Positions 9,032 through 16,973 of a stretch of DNA of 64,000 nt are shown here, one piece after another. How positions within the stretch are numbered: position 1 is the stretch's first letter; each line of letters opens with the position of its first letter. A program made the position numbers and the translations under genes. The stretch comes from LMUY01 sp965276785 (lineage in GTDB: Bacteria > Pseudomonadota > Alphaproteobacteria > Acetobacterales > Acetobacteraceae): the NCBI GenBank assembly GCA_965276785.1, contig OZ255629.1, positions 310,001-374,000 of the forward strand. Reading direction: 5' to 3'. Below the pieces are notes generated by a model. It made no database searches. It saw nothing but the letters and a program-made list of their open reading frames with translations, and had not been told where the DNA came from.

Positions 9032-10452
9032 CCGAGTGGAGGGCTCCTCCGGTGCCAATCCGTGCTGCGCTGGTAGGCATCGGCGATCCGCAGCACGCGG
9101 GCTTCGGCAAACGGCCGCCCGGCGATCTGCAGGCCGACCGGGCAGCCCTGCGGGTCGAACCCGCAAGGGACGCTGACCGCCGGCAGGCCCAAGTAGTTAA
9201 ACGGGCGGGTGTTGGCGCTTAACGCCATAAACCGGTGCTCGGTGCCCGGTGGTCCATGGTCGATGTCGGTCTCGGCCAGCGTGGGCAGGCAGGTCTTGAT
9301 GGTCGGGCAGACCAGCGCGTCCACTTGGCCGAACACCTCGGCGGCAAAGGCCTGCAGGATCGGGCCGCGCCGGCTCAGCGCCTCCACATAGTAGGTGCCA
9401 GGAATGGCGTTGCCGGCGTAAATCCGAGCGCTGAGATGGACGGCGTAGTCGCCGGGCCGCTCGCGCATCCATTGCGCGTGGATGGCGGCCGCCTCCACCC
9501 GCGAGACGATGCCGCCATAAGCCAGTACGGCCTCCATCAAGGGCAAGGGCAGGCGGATCACCGTGGCCCCCCGCTCCGCCAGCACCGCTAGCGCCTGCTC
9601 CAGCGCTTGTTCGACGGCGGCGTCCAGGCCATCGAGGAAATAGGTCGTCGGAACGCCGAGGCGCATGCCGCGCAAATCCCCATCCAGCGCGGCTTCGTAA
9701 TCCGGCACCGGCTCGGCAGCGCTGGTCGGGTCGCGCGGGTCTTGCCCGGCGATCACGCGCAGCACGCGGGCGCAATCCCGCACCGTGCGCGCCAGCGGCC
9801 CCACGTTGTCGTGCGAGAACGACAGCGGCATCACCCCCGCGCGGCTGACGCGGGTTTGCGTGGGCTTGATCCCGCTCACGCCGCAGGCCGCGGCCGGCAG
9901 CCGGATCGACCCGCCCGTGTCCGAGCCCAAGGCGGCATAGGTGAACCGGGCCGCTACGGCGGCGCCCGAGCCGCTGGAGGAACCGCCCGTGACGTGCGGC
10001 AGGTTCCATGGGTTGTGGCAGTCGCCGTAATGCGCGTTGTGGCCGGTCGGGTTCTGCGCGAACTCCGCCATGTTCAGCCCGGCAAAAGCGTAGGCGCCCG
10101 CCGCCGACAGCCGCTCGACCACGGTCGCCGTGGTGGTTGGCACGAAGTCCCGCCGGATCGCCGACCCGCAGGTGCAGCGGCGGCCGGCCTGGTAATACAT
10201 GTCCTTGTGCGCGAGCGGCAGGCCATGCAGCGGCCCAAGCGGCTGCCCGGACGCCACCGCCGCGTCGGCTGCTTCAGCCGCCCGCCCGGCGCCCTCGCGA
10301 TCGACCCAGATGGTGGCGTTCACCTGGTCGTTGTGGGCGTCGAGCCTGGCGAGGCAGGCCTCCAGCAGGGCTATGGCGGTCACGTCACGGTCGCGTACCG
10401 CGGCCGCGGCCTCGACCAGGCTGAGCTGGGCCAAGTCCGCCGCGGCGCTCAT
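9013..10452 (-). CDS. Amidase-signature family amidase (AtzE/GatA-like)
   Basis: Hydrolyses a C-N amide bond of an unknown small molecule. 479 residues, full length. The Ser-cisSer-Lys triad is visible as Lys83 (AHKD), Ser158 (GGSSSGSG) and Ser182 (SDTGGSIRLPA), spaced as in GatA. The end VSVPCGFDPQGCPVGLQIAGRPFAEARVLRIA is the canonical C-terminal block. The start ATG overlaps the stop of the GNAT/AtzG-like gene by ATGA, so the two are translationally coupled. That context argues for an AtzE-like amidase that works with a small GatC-like partner rather than for tRNA amidotransferase GatA, because no gatB is nearby. The 3' end overlaps the convergent SDR gene by 19 bp. Confidence 0.9.
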   Translation of the reverse strand: MSAAADLAQLSLVEAAAAVRDRDVTAIALLEACLARLDAHNDQVNATIWVDREGAGRAAEAADAAVASGQPLGPLHGLPLAHKDMYYQAGRRCTCGSAIRRDFVPTTTATVVERLSAAGAYAFAGLNMAEFAQNPTGHNAHYGDCHNPWNLPHVTGGSSSGSGAAVAARFTYAALGSDTGGSIRLPAAACGVSGIKPTQTRVSRAGVMPLSFSHDNVGPLARTVRDCARVLRVIAGQDPRDPTSAAEPVPDYEAALDGDLRGMRLGVPTTYFLDGLDAAVEQALEQALAVLAERGATVIRLPLPLMEAVLAYGGIVSRVEAAAIHAQWMRERPGDYAVHLSARIYAGNAIPGTYYVEALSRRGPILQAFAAEVFGQVDALVCPTIKTCLPTLAETDIDHGPPGTEHRFMALSANTRPFNYLGLPAVSVPCGFDPQGCPVGLQIAGRPFAEARVLRIADAYQRSTDWHRRSPPLGHANGG

Positions 10453-11183
10453 ACCTCTTTGGCCGCTTGCAGGGCGGCTTCGAAACTGGCGGGCTCGTCC
10501 TCGAACCGAAGGCGGCCGCGGAGCGCTTCGAAGTCCGCGATCACGGACATGAGGTCGGCAGCCATGCGACGGGCCGGCTCGTTCGGCGGGGCGATGCCGC
10601 TCCAGGCGGCGATGGACGCCTCGATCAGCTCCGGCACTTGCGGCATGGCGTGGTCTCCCTCCAAATCGATCCAGAACAGCAGCTTGCCCGCTTCAGTGGA
10701 TGCGGCGGAATAGCCGCCATTCGCCTCGATAACCCGGCGCGAGGGCAGGTTGTCCAGGTCGCACGTCACCGACACCCGACGCAACCCGCGCTGCCGGGCG
10801 ATCGGCAGGAGCTGGCGCAGCGCCGCGGTGGCGTAGCCGCGCCGGCGCTTGCCGGGCACCACGCTGTAGCCGAGATGGCCAGAGCAATGCGGCGGCAGTG
10901 CCTCGGTGTCTGGCTGGTAGCGCAGGTTGATGGAGCCGCAGAACTCGCCGTCCCACAGCCAGAACACCGCGCCCGGCAGTCGCGCCACCACGCTGCCGTC
11001 CGCCAGGGTCACCGTGCCCTGCGTTTCGCCGCGCTGGACGCGCAGGAAACCGGCCGCATCCTCTTCGATTTTGACGAGCTCTTCCGCCCGCGTGTCGCGC
11101 GTGCTGTTGGGGGACCAGCCTGCTTCCATGGCCGCGACATAGGCGGCCAGGAAGCGGATGTCCGGGCTGACCAGCTTCAACAT
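10449..11183 (-). CDS. GNAT acetyltransferase with C-terminal AtzG/GatC-like segment
   Basis: Two parts in one frame. Residues 1-175 are a GNAT N-acetyltransferase: the acetyl-CoA loop is in VPGKRRRGYATAALRQLLP (109-127), preceded by GHLGYSVV, and it ends with LLFWIDL as many RimJ/YjcF-type GNATs do. Residues about 180-244 (PELIEASIAAW to the FEDEPASFEAALQA end) look like the small helical GatC/AtzG-type subunits found beside amidases. An internal ATG (codon 180, 10646) has a strong GGAGGGAG site eight bases before it, so the tail may also be made alone. The gene overlaps the upstream amidase by 7 bp and the downstream one by 4 bp. The GNAT call is firm; the AtzG-like call is my reading of the pattern and needs a profile search. 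Confidence 0.8.
   Translation of the reverse strand: MLKLVSPDIRFLAAYVAAMEAGWSPNSTRDTRAEELVKIEEDAAGFLRVQRGETQGTVTLADGSVVARLPGAVFWLWDGEFCGSINLRYQPDTEALPPHCSGHLGYSVVPGKRRRGYATAALRQLLPIARQRGLRRVSVTCDLDNLPSRRVIEANGGYSAASTEAGKLLFWIDLEGDHAMPQVPELIEASIAAWSGIAPPNEPARRMAADLMSVIADFEALRGRLRFEDEPASFEAALQAAKEV
10644..10662 (-). promoter_or_regulatory. Internal ribosome binding site and ATG for the AtzG-like segment
   Basis: Inside the GNAT reading frame, GGAGGGAG (10662-10655) stands eight bases before the in-frame ATG at 10646. This is a better Shine-Dalgarno match than those of most genes nearby. Initiation here would give a free protein of 65 residues covering only the AtzG-like tail. Seen directly; its use in translation is inferred. 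Confidence 0.55.
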
Positions 11184-12364
11184 GCGGCCAGCGCCTTTGC
11201 CACCCTCAACAGTTCCAGATCAGCCCCGCGCGCACCCACCAGGGAGAGGCCGACCGGCGCGCCGTCCACCACTGCGCCCGGAATGCTGACCTGCGGCACG
11301 CCGGTGAGCCCGCCATGGCTGGTGAGGCAGGACATGCGGTTGCGAAACCCGTCCAGCGTGCTCACCGGCAGGCCGCGCAACGGCGCCGGGAACGGCGTGG
11401 TCGGCAAGCACAGCACTGTGCCCGGCGGCACCAGGTGGCGCAGCCGGGCGCGCGCCTCCTCCCGCATCAGCACGGCGCGGGCGCGTTCGGCGTCGGTAAT
11501 GGCAGAGGCCTGCGCCAGGCCGCGCGCCACCGTCCAGGCCAGCCGGGGATTGGCGCGGTCCAGCCAGGGTGCGAAGGTGTGCCAGGCCTGGCTCGACTGC
11601 AGCACCCGTTGCGCGTTCTGCCAGGTGGACAAGCCAGGCGGCGCCAGCACCTCCTCGTGGCACTCGCCGAGCAGCGCCGCCAGCCGGTCCACGGCGGGGC
11701 GCAGCGCGTCGGCGACGGCCGGGTCGGCAAACCCGAACGCGTCTACCGCCACAATCAGCCGCGTGGGCAGCCGCTCGGGGCAGGGCGCGCCGAACAGCAC
11801 TTCGCCCACCCGAGCGAACATCGCGGCGTCCCGCGCGAACCAGCCGACCGTGTCGCTGTCCGGTGCCTGCACGGTGATACCCCCGAACGGCAGGCAGCCA
11901 TGGGTGGGCCGGATGCCGTAGCGGCCACAAAAGCTGGCCGGCACGCGGACCGAACCGCCCGTGTCGGTGCCAAGCGCGAAGTCGCACGCGCCGGACGCCA
12001 CGGCGGAAGCGGAGCCGCTGGAGGAGCCGCCGGGCACGCGGACGGGCGCCGCCGGGTTGAGCGGCGTTCCGTCATGCGCGTTCTCGCCCAGGATACCGAG
12101 CGAGACCTCGTCGGTGATCGTCTTGCCCACGACCGAGGCTCCTGCCGCGAGCAAGCGCTGCACCACGGCCGCATGTGCGGTGGGAGTGGCCTGCGCCTCG
12201 GCCCAATCCGGCGTGCCGCCCAGGGTCGCGGTGCCGGCGACGTCGATCAGGTCCTTCACCGCGAAGCCGAGCCCGGCCAATGGACCGGTCGGCAGCCCCG
12301 CCACAAAACAGCGCGGACCGGCAAGGAAAGCGGAGGCGGGATCGCTCATGCTGGCCTCGAACAA
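11177..12364 (-). CDS. Amidase-signature family amidase (AMI1-like)
   Basis: Second amidase of the cluster. 395 residues, the shorter class that includes plant AMI1 and similar bacterial amidases. Triad: Lys37 in AVKDLIDVAG, Ser114 in PGGSSSGSAS and Ser138 in TDTGGSVRVPASF; the two serines are 24 apart as in the family. The C-terminus (GLTGVPQVSIPGAVVDGAPV) is the usual substrate-pocket block. An alternative start is ATG at codon 6 (MSDPASAF). It is the first gene of the three-gene overlap set (amidase, GNAT/AtzG-like, amidase). Its sequence differs clearly from the 479-residue amidase downstream, so the pair is not a recent duplication. Substrate unknown; indole-acetamide-like substrates are known for AMI1 but cannot be assumed. 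Confidence 0.88.
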   Translation of the reverse strand: MFEASMSDPASAFLAGPRCFVAGLPTGPLAGLGFAVKDLIDVAGTATLGGTPDWAEAQATPTAHAAVVQRLLAAGASVVGKTITDEVSLGILGENAHDGTPLNPAAPVRVPGGSSSGSASAVASGACDFALGTDTGGSVRVPASFCGRYGIRPTHGCLPFGGITVQAPDSDTVGWFARDAAMFARVGEVLFGAPCPERLPTRLIVAVDAFGFADPAVADALRPAVDRLAALLGECHEEVLAPPGLSTWQNAQRVLQSSQAWHTFAPWLDRANPRLAWTVARGLAQASAITDAERARAVLMREEARARLRHLVPPGTVLCLPTTPFPAPLRGLPVSTLDGFRNRMSCLTSHGGLTGVPQVSIPGAVVDGAPVGLSLVGARGADLELLRVAKALAAC

Positions 12365-12406
12365 CGCAAAACCCGTGCCGCCGCGGGGTTCGGCTCAAGC
12401 AAGTCG

Positions 12407-13591
12407 CTAGGCTACAGCGCTATGGGTTCGGTCCGCTCCGATCATGTGCCCCACTGCGCTGAGGCCGGGGAGATGGTCGCACACGATTTTCGTCACCGCG
12501 AGCAGCGGCACCGAGAGCAGCGCGCCGGGGATGCCCCACATCCAGTCCCAAAAGAACAGCGACACGATGACCAGCACGGGATTGAGCGTCAGCCGGCGTG
12601 CTAACAGCATGGGTGTGATGGTCTCACCCTCCATCAGGTGAAGCGCTAGATAGATGCCGGCCGGCACGAGGGCGAACAGCGGCTGCGAGAAGGCGAACAG
12701 GCCCACGATGAAGAAGATGGCGATGCCCACCATCGGCCCCAGGATCGGGACATAGTTCAGCAAGAAGGCGAGGGTGCCGAACAGCAGTGGGTTCGGCATG
12801 CCGAGCAGCCACACCGAAACGCCGTTCAGCGTCCCGACCAGCGTGTTCATCACTGTGATGGTGGCGAGATAGCTGGCGACGTTCTCCTCGATCTCGCTGG
12901 CAATCTCCACGGCGCGGCGCTTGTCCTCCCAGGTTGGCAGCACCTCCACCAGGCGGCGCAGCAGCGTGTCGCCGGCGTAGAGAAAGAAATAAAGTAGCAG
13001 GAGGATGGTGAACCCGTCCGCCAGCATGTTCTTTGCTCCCGACAGGATGGAGCCGCTGAGCGAGCTGAGGCTGGATAAGCCGGGTACGCCGCCCGATGAT
13101 TGGTTGGGGGAGCCGCCCATCATGCCGGAGAGCCGGTCATAGCCGTGCTGCACATAGTTCAGCGGTTCCCGGAGGAAACCGAGCCGCTGCTGGATTGTGG
13201 GCAGGCTTTGCGGGATCCGCCCCACCCATTCCGAAGCCGGCAGCGAGATCGCGGCCGCCACCCCGCCCACCAGCGCAAACAGCACGACGATCAGCAGCAG
13301 CGCCGCCAAAGCGCGCGGGATGCGCAGCCGCCGGGTCAACAGCCGCATCGCGGGCGACAGCAGCAGGTAGAGCACGACGGCGAGGGTGAACGGCAGCAGG
13401 AAGGCCGCGGCGAAGTAGACCGTGTAAGCGACCGCCAGCACCGCCAGCGTTCCGAGCGCCTTACTGCCAGGCGAGGATTTCAGGCTCTGCATGTCCGTAC
13501 GCGCCTGATCGATCGGTTTTCGCGGGCTCTCATGGCTTGGGGCCGGCGCCTGCTCGACGATGTCCATGCTCATGTCCTTGCCCGATCTCAC
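12407..13591 (-). CDS. AI-2E family permease (PerM/TqsA-like)
   Basis: Polytopic inner-membrane protein of the AI-2 exporter family; members have been linked to autoinducer export, Na+/H+ antiport or other small-molecule efflux. 394 residues. A polar N-terminal 45 residues precede paired TM helices (residues about 45-105), a long periplasmic or cytoplasmic Ser/Gly-rich segment (about 130-185), then a further set of TM helices containing the family-typical PNPLLFGTLAFLLNYVPILGP block and a GIPGALLSVPLLAVTK end. The start may be the ATG at 13591 or codon 7-9 (MSMDIV). It ends 42 bp from the start of the amidase gene cluster on the same strand. Which substrate it moves cannot be said. Confidence 0.85.
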   Translation of the reverse strand: MRSGKDMSMDIVEQAPAPSHESPRKPIDQARTDMQSLKSSPGSKALGTLAVLAVAYTVYFAAAFLLPFTLAVVLYLLLSPAMRLLTRRLRIPRALAALLLIVVLFALVGGVAAAISLPASEWVGRIPQSLPTIQQRLGFLREPLNYVQHGYDRLSGMMGGSPNQSSGGVPGLSSLSSLSGSILSGAKNMLADGFTILLLLYFFLYAGDTLLRRLVEVLPTWEDKRRAVEIASEIEENVASYLATITVMNTLVGTLNGVSVWLLGMPNPLLFGTLAFLLNYVPILGPMVGIAIFFIVGLFAFSQPLFALVPAGIYLALHLMEGETITPMLLARRLTLNPVLVIVSLFFWDWMWGIPGALLSVPLLAVTKIVCDHLPGLSAVGHMIGADRTHSAVA

Positions 13592-13613
13592 AAGTCAGCG
13601 CGCCATTGCCGGT

Positions 13614-14102
13614 TCAAGTTGCAGCAAGGGCGGCCTCGATGGGAGCCTGCAGGCTATCCGGGCTGGCGGTCGGCGGGAAGCGCCCGGCCACGTGGCCGTT
13701 GCGCCCGACCAGGAACTTGGTGAAGTTCCATTTGATCGCTCCCAACCCGAGCAGGCCGGCCTTCTCCTGCTTCAGCCATTTGTACAGCGGGTCGGCACCG
13801 GCGCCGTTCACCTCCACCTTGGCCAGCACGGGGAAGGTCACGTCAAACTTGCCGGTGCAGAACGAGGCGATCTCGTCCGCGCTGCCGGGTTCCTGGTGGC
13901 CGAACTGGTTGCAAGGGAAGCCGAGCACGGTCAACCCGGCGTCGCGATACCGGCGGTATAGCGCTTCGAGCCCGGTGTATTGCGGGGTGAAGCCGCATTT
14001 GGACGCGGTGTTGACGATCAGCAGCGCCTGGCCGCGATAGCTGGAGAGCGGGTGCTCGCTGCCGTCGGCGGCGCGAGCGATGAAGTCGAACGCGGTGGAC
14101 AT
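13614..14102 (-). CDS. Glutathione peroxidase
   Basis: Thioredoxin-fold peroxidase that reduces hydrogen and lipid peroxides using glutathione or thioredoxin. 162 residues. The peroxidatic Cys36 lies in NTASKCGFTPQY, the Gln partner in GFPCNQFGHQEPG (residues 61-73), and the Trp in the IKWNFTKFLV block, so the catalytic tetrad is complete with Cys in place of selenocysteine. It sits 22 bp upstream of the AI-2E permease gene on the same strand and may be co-transcribed with it. The palindromic repeat at 14119-14181 lies directly in its 5' leader. No signal peptide, so cytoplasmic. Confidence 0.93.
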   Translation of the reverse strand: MSTAFDFIARAADGSEHPLSSYRGQALLIVNTASKCGFTPQYTGLEALYRRYRDAGLTVLGFPCNQFGHQEPGSADEIASFCTGKFDVTFPVLAKVEVNGAGADPLYKWLKQEKAGLLGLGAIKWNFTKFLVGRNGHVAGRFPPTASPDSLQAPIEAALAAT

Positions 14103-14118
14103 GGGGCGAACTCCGGTT

Positions 14119-14181
14119 GATGGGTTGCACCCATCCTACGCGTTCTACGCGTTCGGGATCGTAGGATGGGTGCAACCCATC
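14119..14181. repeat. Perfect 22-bp inverted repeat, REP-like palindrome
   Basis: Arms 14119-14140 and 14160-14181 are exact reverse complements, separated by 19 bp. Each arm also folds on itself (GATGGGT-tgc-ACCCATC), so the unit can form one long stem or two short hairpins. The loop contains a 9-bp direct duplication (TACGCGTTC twice). The arm style GTAGGATGGGTGCAACCCATC resembles dispersed palindromic elements common in Proteobacteria. It occupies the shared leader of the divergent glutathione peroxidase and typA genes. Confidence 0.85.
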
Positions 14182-14303
14182 GCCTCACCCAAGGTATCAC
14201 CCACCCGTTTTCGGCTCGTATTTCCCCCCGCTTCCCCCTATGTGTGCGCCTGCAACATGAGACAGGCGCGGCTGCCCTCCAAGGCGGGCCCGATAGTAGA
14301 CGC

Positions 14304-16133
14304 ATGGATATCCGCAACATTGCCATTATCGCCCATGTCGACCACGGCAAAACCACACTGGTCGACCAGCTCCTGCGCCAATCCGGCGCGTTCCGCGAGC
14401 ACCAGCAGGTGGCCGAGCGCGCACTGGACCGCAACGATCTGGAGCGTGAGCGTGGCATCACCATCTTGGCCAAGGTCGCCAGCGTGGACTGGCGCGGCAC
14501 CCGGATCAACATCGTCGACACGCCGGGTCACGCCGATTTCGGCGGCGAGGTGGAGCGCATCCTCAACATGGTGGATGGCGCCATCGTGCTGGTGGACGCC
14601 GCCGAAGGGGTGTTGCCGCAGACCAAGTTCGTGGTCGGCAAGGCGTTGGCGCAAGGCTTGAAGCCGATCGTGGTGGTGAACAAGGTGGACCGGCAGGATG
14701 CCCGGCCGGACGAGGTCCATACCGAGGTGTTCGACCTGTTCGCCGCCTTGGGCGCCACCGACCAGCAGCTCGATTTCCCCATGCTGTTCGCCTCCGGCCG
14801 CCAGGGCTGGGCCGATCTCGAGCTAGAGGGCGCCCGGCGCGACCTCGCCCCGATGTTCGACCTGGTGCTGCGGCACGTGCCCGCCCCGGCGCTCGACCCG
14901 GCGGCTCCGTTCGGCATGGTCGCCTCCATCCTCGACTATGACAATTTCCTCGGCCGCGTGCTCACCGGCCGGGTGGAGCAGGGCACGGCCCGGCTGAACA
15001 TGCCGCTCAAGGTGCTGCGCGCCGACGGCTCCGTGGTCGAAACCGGCCGCCTGACCAAGCTGATGAGCTTCCGCGGCCTGGAGCGGGTGGCGGTGGAGGA
15101 AGTTGTGGCCGGCGACATCATCGCCGTCGCCGGGCTCACCGATGCGACCGTGCCCGACACCGTCGGCTCTCCCGACCTGGCAGCGCCGTTGCACGCAACC
15201 CCGATCGATCCGCCGACCCTTGCGATGACGTTCCGGGTCAATGACGGACCGTTGGGCGGCCGCGAGGGCAAGAAGGTCACCTCGCGCCAAATCCGCGACC
15301 GTCTGTTGCGCGAAGCCGAAGGCAACGTCGCCATCAAGATCACCGAGAGCAACGAGAGCGAGGCGTTCGAAGTCGCCGGCCGTGGCGAGCTTCAGTTGGG
15401 CGTGCTGATCGAGACCATGCGGCGCGAAGGGTTTGAACTCACCATCGGCCGCCCCCGCGTGCTGACCCGCAAAAACGAGGCGACGGGGGAGCGCGAGGAG
15501 CCGATGGAGGAGGTGCTGGTCGACGTTGACGATCCCTACTCCGGCATCGTGGTTGACAAGATGAGCCGCCGCCGTGGCGTGATGCAGGACATGCGGCCTT
15601 CCGGCGGCGGCAAGGTGCGGCTGACCTTCCACATCCCCTCACGCGGCCTGATCGGCTACCATGGTGAGTTCCTGACCGACACCCGAGGCAGCGGCGTGAT
15701 GAACCGGCTGTTCGCGGGATACGGTCCCTGGGCTGGCCCGATGGAAGGGCGCCGCAATGGCTCGCTGATCTCGACCGAGGGGGGTGAGGCCATTCACTAC
15801 GCTCTGTGGTACCTGCAGGAGCGCGGCACACTGTTCGTCAGCCCTGGCGACAAGGTGTACGAGGGCCTGATCTTGGGCGAGCACTCGCGCGAGAGCGACC
15901 TGGACGTGAACCCGATCAAGGAAAAGAAGCTCACCAACATCCGCGCCGCCGGGAAGGACGAGGCGATGCTACTGATCCCGCCGCGCAAGATGTCGCTGGA
16001 GCAGGCGATCTCCTACATCGAGGACGACGAACTGGTCGAGGTGACGCCCGCGGCGATACGGTTGCGCAAGCGCCATCTCGATCCGCACGAGCGCAAACGG
16101 GCGGGACGCCAGGCGGACTCAGCGGCGGCGTAG
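14304..16133 (+). CDS. typA: Ribosome-associated GTPase TypA/BipA
   Basis: Translational GTPase that binds the ribosome and helps 50S assembly and stress adaptation. 609 residues from the ATG at 14304 (MDIRNIAIIAHVDHGKTT); an in-frame ATG at 14166 would start inside the palindromic repeat and add non-homologous sequence. G1 is AHVDHGKT, the switch block is LERERGITIL, G3 is VDTPGHADFGGEVERIL, G4 is VVNKVDRQDARP. The C-terminal half has the TypA-specific block MRPSGGGKVRLTFHIPSRGL and the ending SLEQAISYIEDDELVEVTPA. Monocistronic by position, with the palindrome upstream and 80 bp of gap downstream. Confidence 0.97.
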   Translation: MDIRNIAIIAHVDHGKTTLVDQLLRQSGAFREHQQVAERALDRNDLERERGITILAKVASVDWRGTRINIVDTPGHADFGGEVERILNMVDGAIVLVDAAEGVLPQTKFVVGKALAQGLKPIVVVNKVDRQDARPDEVHTEVFDLFAALGATDQQLDFPMLFASGRQGWADLELEGARRDLAPMFDLVLRHVPAPALDPAAPFGMVASILDYDNFLGRVLTGRVEQGTARLNMPLKVLRADGSVVETGRLTKLMSFRGLERVAVEEVVAGDIIAVAGLTDATVPDTVGSPDLAAPLHATPIDPPTLAMTFRVNDGPLGGREGKKVTSRQIRDRLLREAEGNVAIKITESNESEAFEVAGRGELQLGVLIETMRREGFELTIGRPRVLTRKNEATGEREEPMEEVLVDVDDPYSGIVVDKMSRRRGVMQDMRPSGGGKVRLTFHIPSRGLIGYHGEFLTDTRGSGVMNRLFAGYGPWAGPMEGRRNGSLISTEGGEAIHYALWYLQERGTLFVSPGDKVYEGLILGEHSRESDLDVNPIKEKKLTNIRAAGKDEAMLLIPPRKMSLEQAISYIEDDELVEVTPAAIRLRKRHLDPHERKRAGRQADSAAA

Positions 16134-16225
16134 GTCCATTTGGAACCATGCCAGCATAGGTTTGTTACTAGGCTGAAGGTGCGCGAACCAGCGTCGCTGG
16201 TGGCGTTGGCCTGATGGAGAAGACA

Positions 16226-16522
16226 ATGAGGGTATTTTCGATCCTGGCGACCGGCATCTTGCTTGCCGCTGGTGTTACGGCCGCCGTGGCTGCGCCGCTA
16301 CCGCAGAACAATGCCACCGTGTCCGGCGGAGCCACCGCGCCCGGCAATTCGAGCGGTGACCCGAGTCCGCAAACGCCGCAAGGCCAGCTTTCCACCACCA
16401 CGCCGGCGCCGTCGCCGACGTTGCACAGGAGGGGGCGCCGGGTTGCCCTGCGTAGCAGGACGCACACTACAGGGGCTGCTCCAGCTCCCAAGGTCGGCGC
16501 CGACCCGGCCTCCAACAAGTAG
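16226..16522 (+). CDS. Small secreted protein, unknown function (paralogue of 16653-16916)
   Basis: 98 residues from ATG 16226. Signal peptide at residues 1-22 (ends TAAVAAPLP), then a low-complexity Ala/Pro/Ser/Thr/Gly segment and a short basic stretch LHRRGRRVALRSRTH near residues 66-80. No known domain is recognised. The start is chosen because the upstream bases form CTGATGGAGAAG, in which GGAGAAG is a ribosome site; the same bases give an ATG at 16214 that would instead place Met-Glu-Lys before the signal. The downstream gene has the same leader and architecture. Probably periplasmic or secreted; function unknown. Confidence 0.6.
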   Translation: MRVFSILATGILLAAGVTAAVAAPLPQNNATVSGGATAPGNSSGDPSPQTPQGQLSTTTPAPSPTLHRRGRRVALRSRTHTTGAAPAPKVGADPASNK

Positions 16523-16652
16523 CGTTTGGCCGGCTTGGTCCGGCCTCGGCGCAGTGTCTGTGATGGGGAACCATGCTGGCGGCGGACCGTTCCGCTGCCA
16601 CCGGACTTGCGCCTAAAATCCGCTGCGGTGCTCTCGCCTGATGGAGAAGTTT

Positions 16653-16916
16653 ATGAAAAATCTGTCGATGCTGGCTGCGGCCGGGTTGTTCGTGGCCGCC
16701 GCCGCGGCTCCCGTGCTGGCACAAACCACCAATTCGACCACTGCCGGGACGGCCACCGCTCCAAGCGGTTCGCAGGGCGCTCCCGGCGCTGCCGCGCCCG
16801 CCGGCAAGGTCGCGACCACCGGCAGGGCGACGAAGCGCAAAGGCAACTACAAGCGCTTTCCGAGTAGTTCGGCCAACACCTCCACCGGCACAGCGCCCGC
16901 ATCCGTGCCGAAGTAG
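16653..16916 (+). CDS. Small secreted protein, unknown function (paralogue of 16226-16522)
   Basis: 87 residues. Signal peptide (MKNLSMLAAAGLFVAAAAAP, cleavage after VLA), then Thr/Gly/Ala/Pro-rich mature part with a basic patch RATKRKGNYKRFP near residues 58-70. The leader CTGATGGAGAAG and the overall plan (signal, disordered linker, basic patch, short tail) match the gene 130 bp upstream, so the two look like an old tandem duplication. The basic patches suggest binding to an anionic partner, but this is only inference. No domain recognised. Confidence 0.6.
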   Translation: MKNLSMLAAAGLFVAAAAAPVLAQTTNSTTAGTATAPSGSQGAPGAAAPAGKVATTGRATKRKGNYKRFPSSSANTSTGTAPASVPK

Positions 16917-16973
16917 CTTGACGTCGATGCTGCAACCGGCGAGGCCTGCAACGACATAGTTCGGGCCTCGTCT

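Noticed and set aside
9013..12364. Reading the amidases as GatA of a GatCAB operon
   Set aside because: No gatB is present, two different amidases flank the small subunit-like part, and the small part is fused to a GNAT domain.
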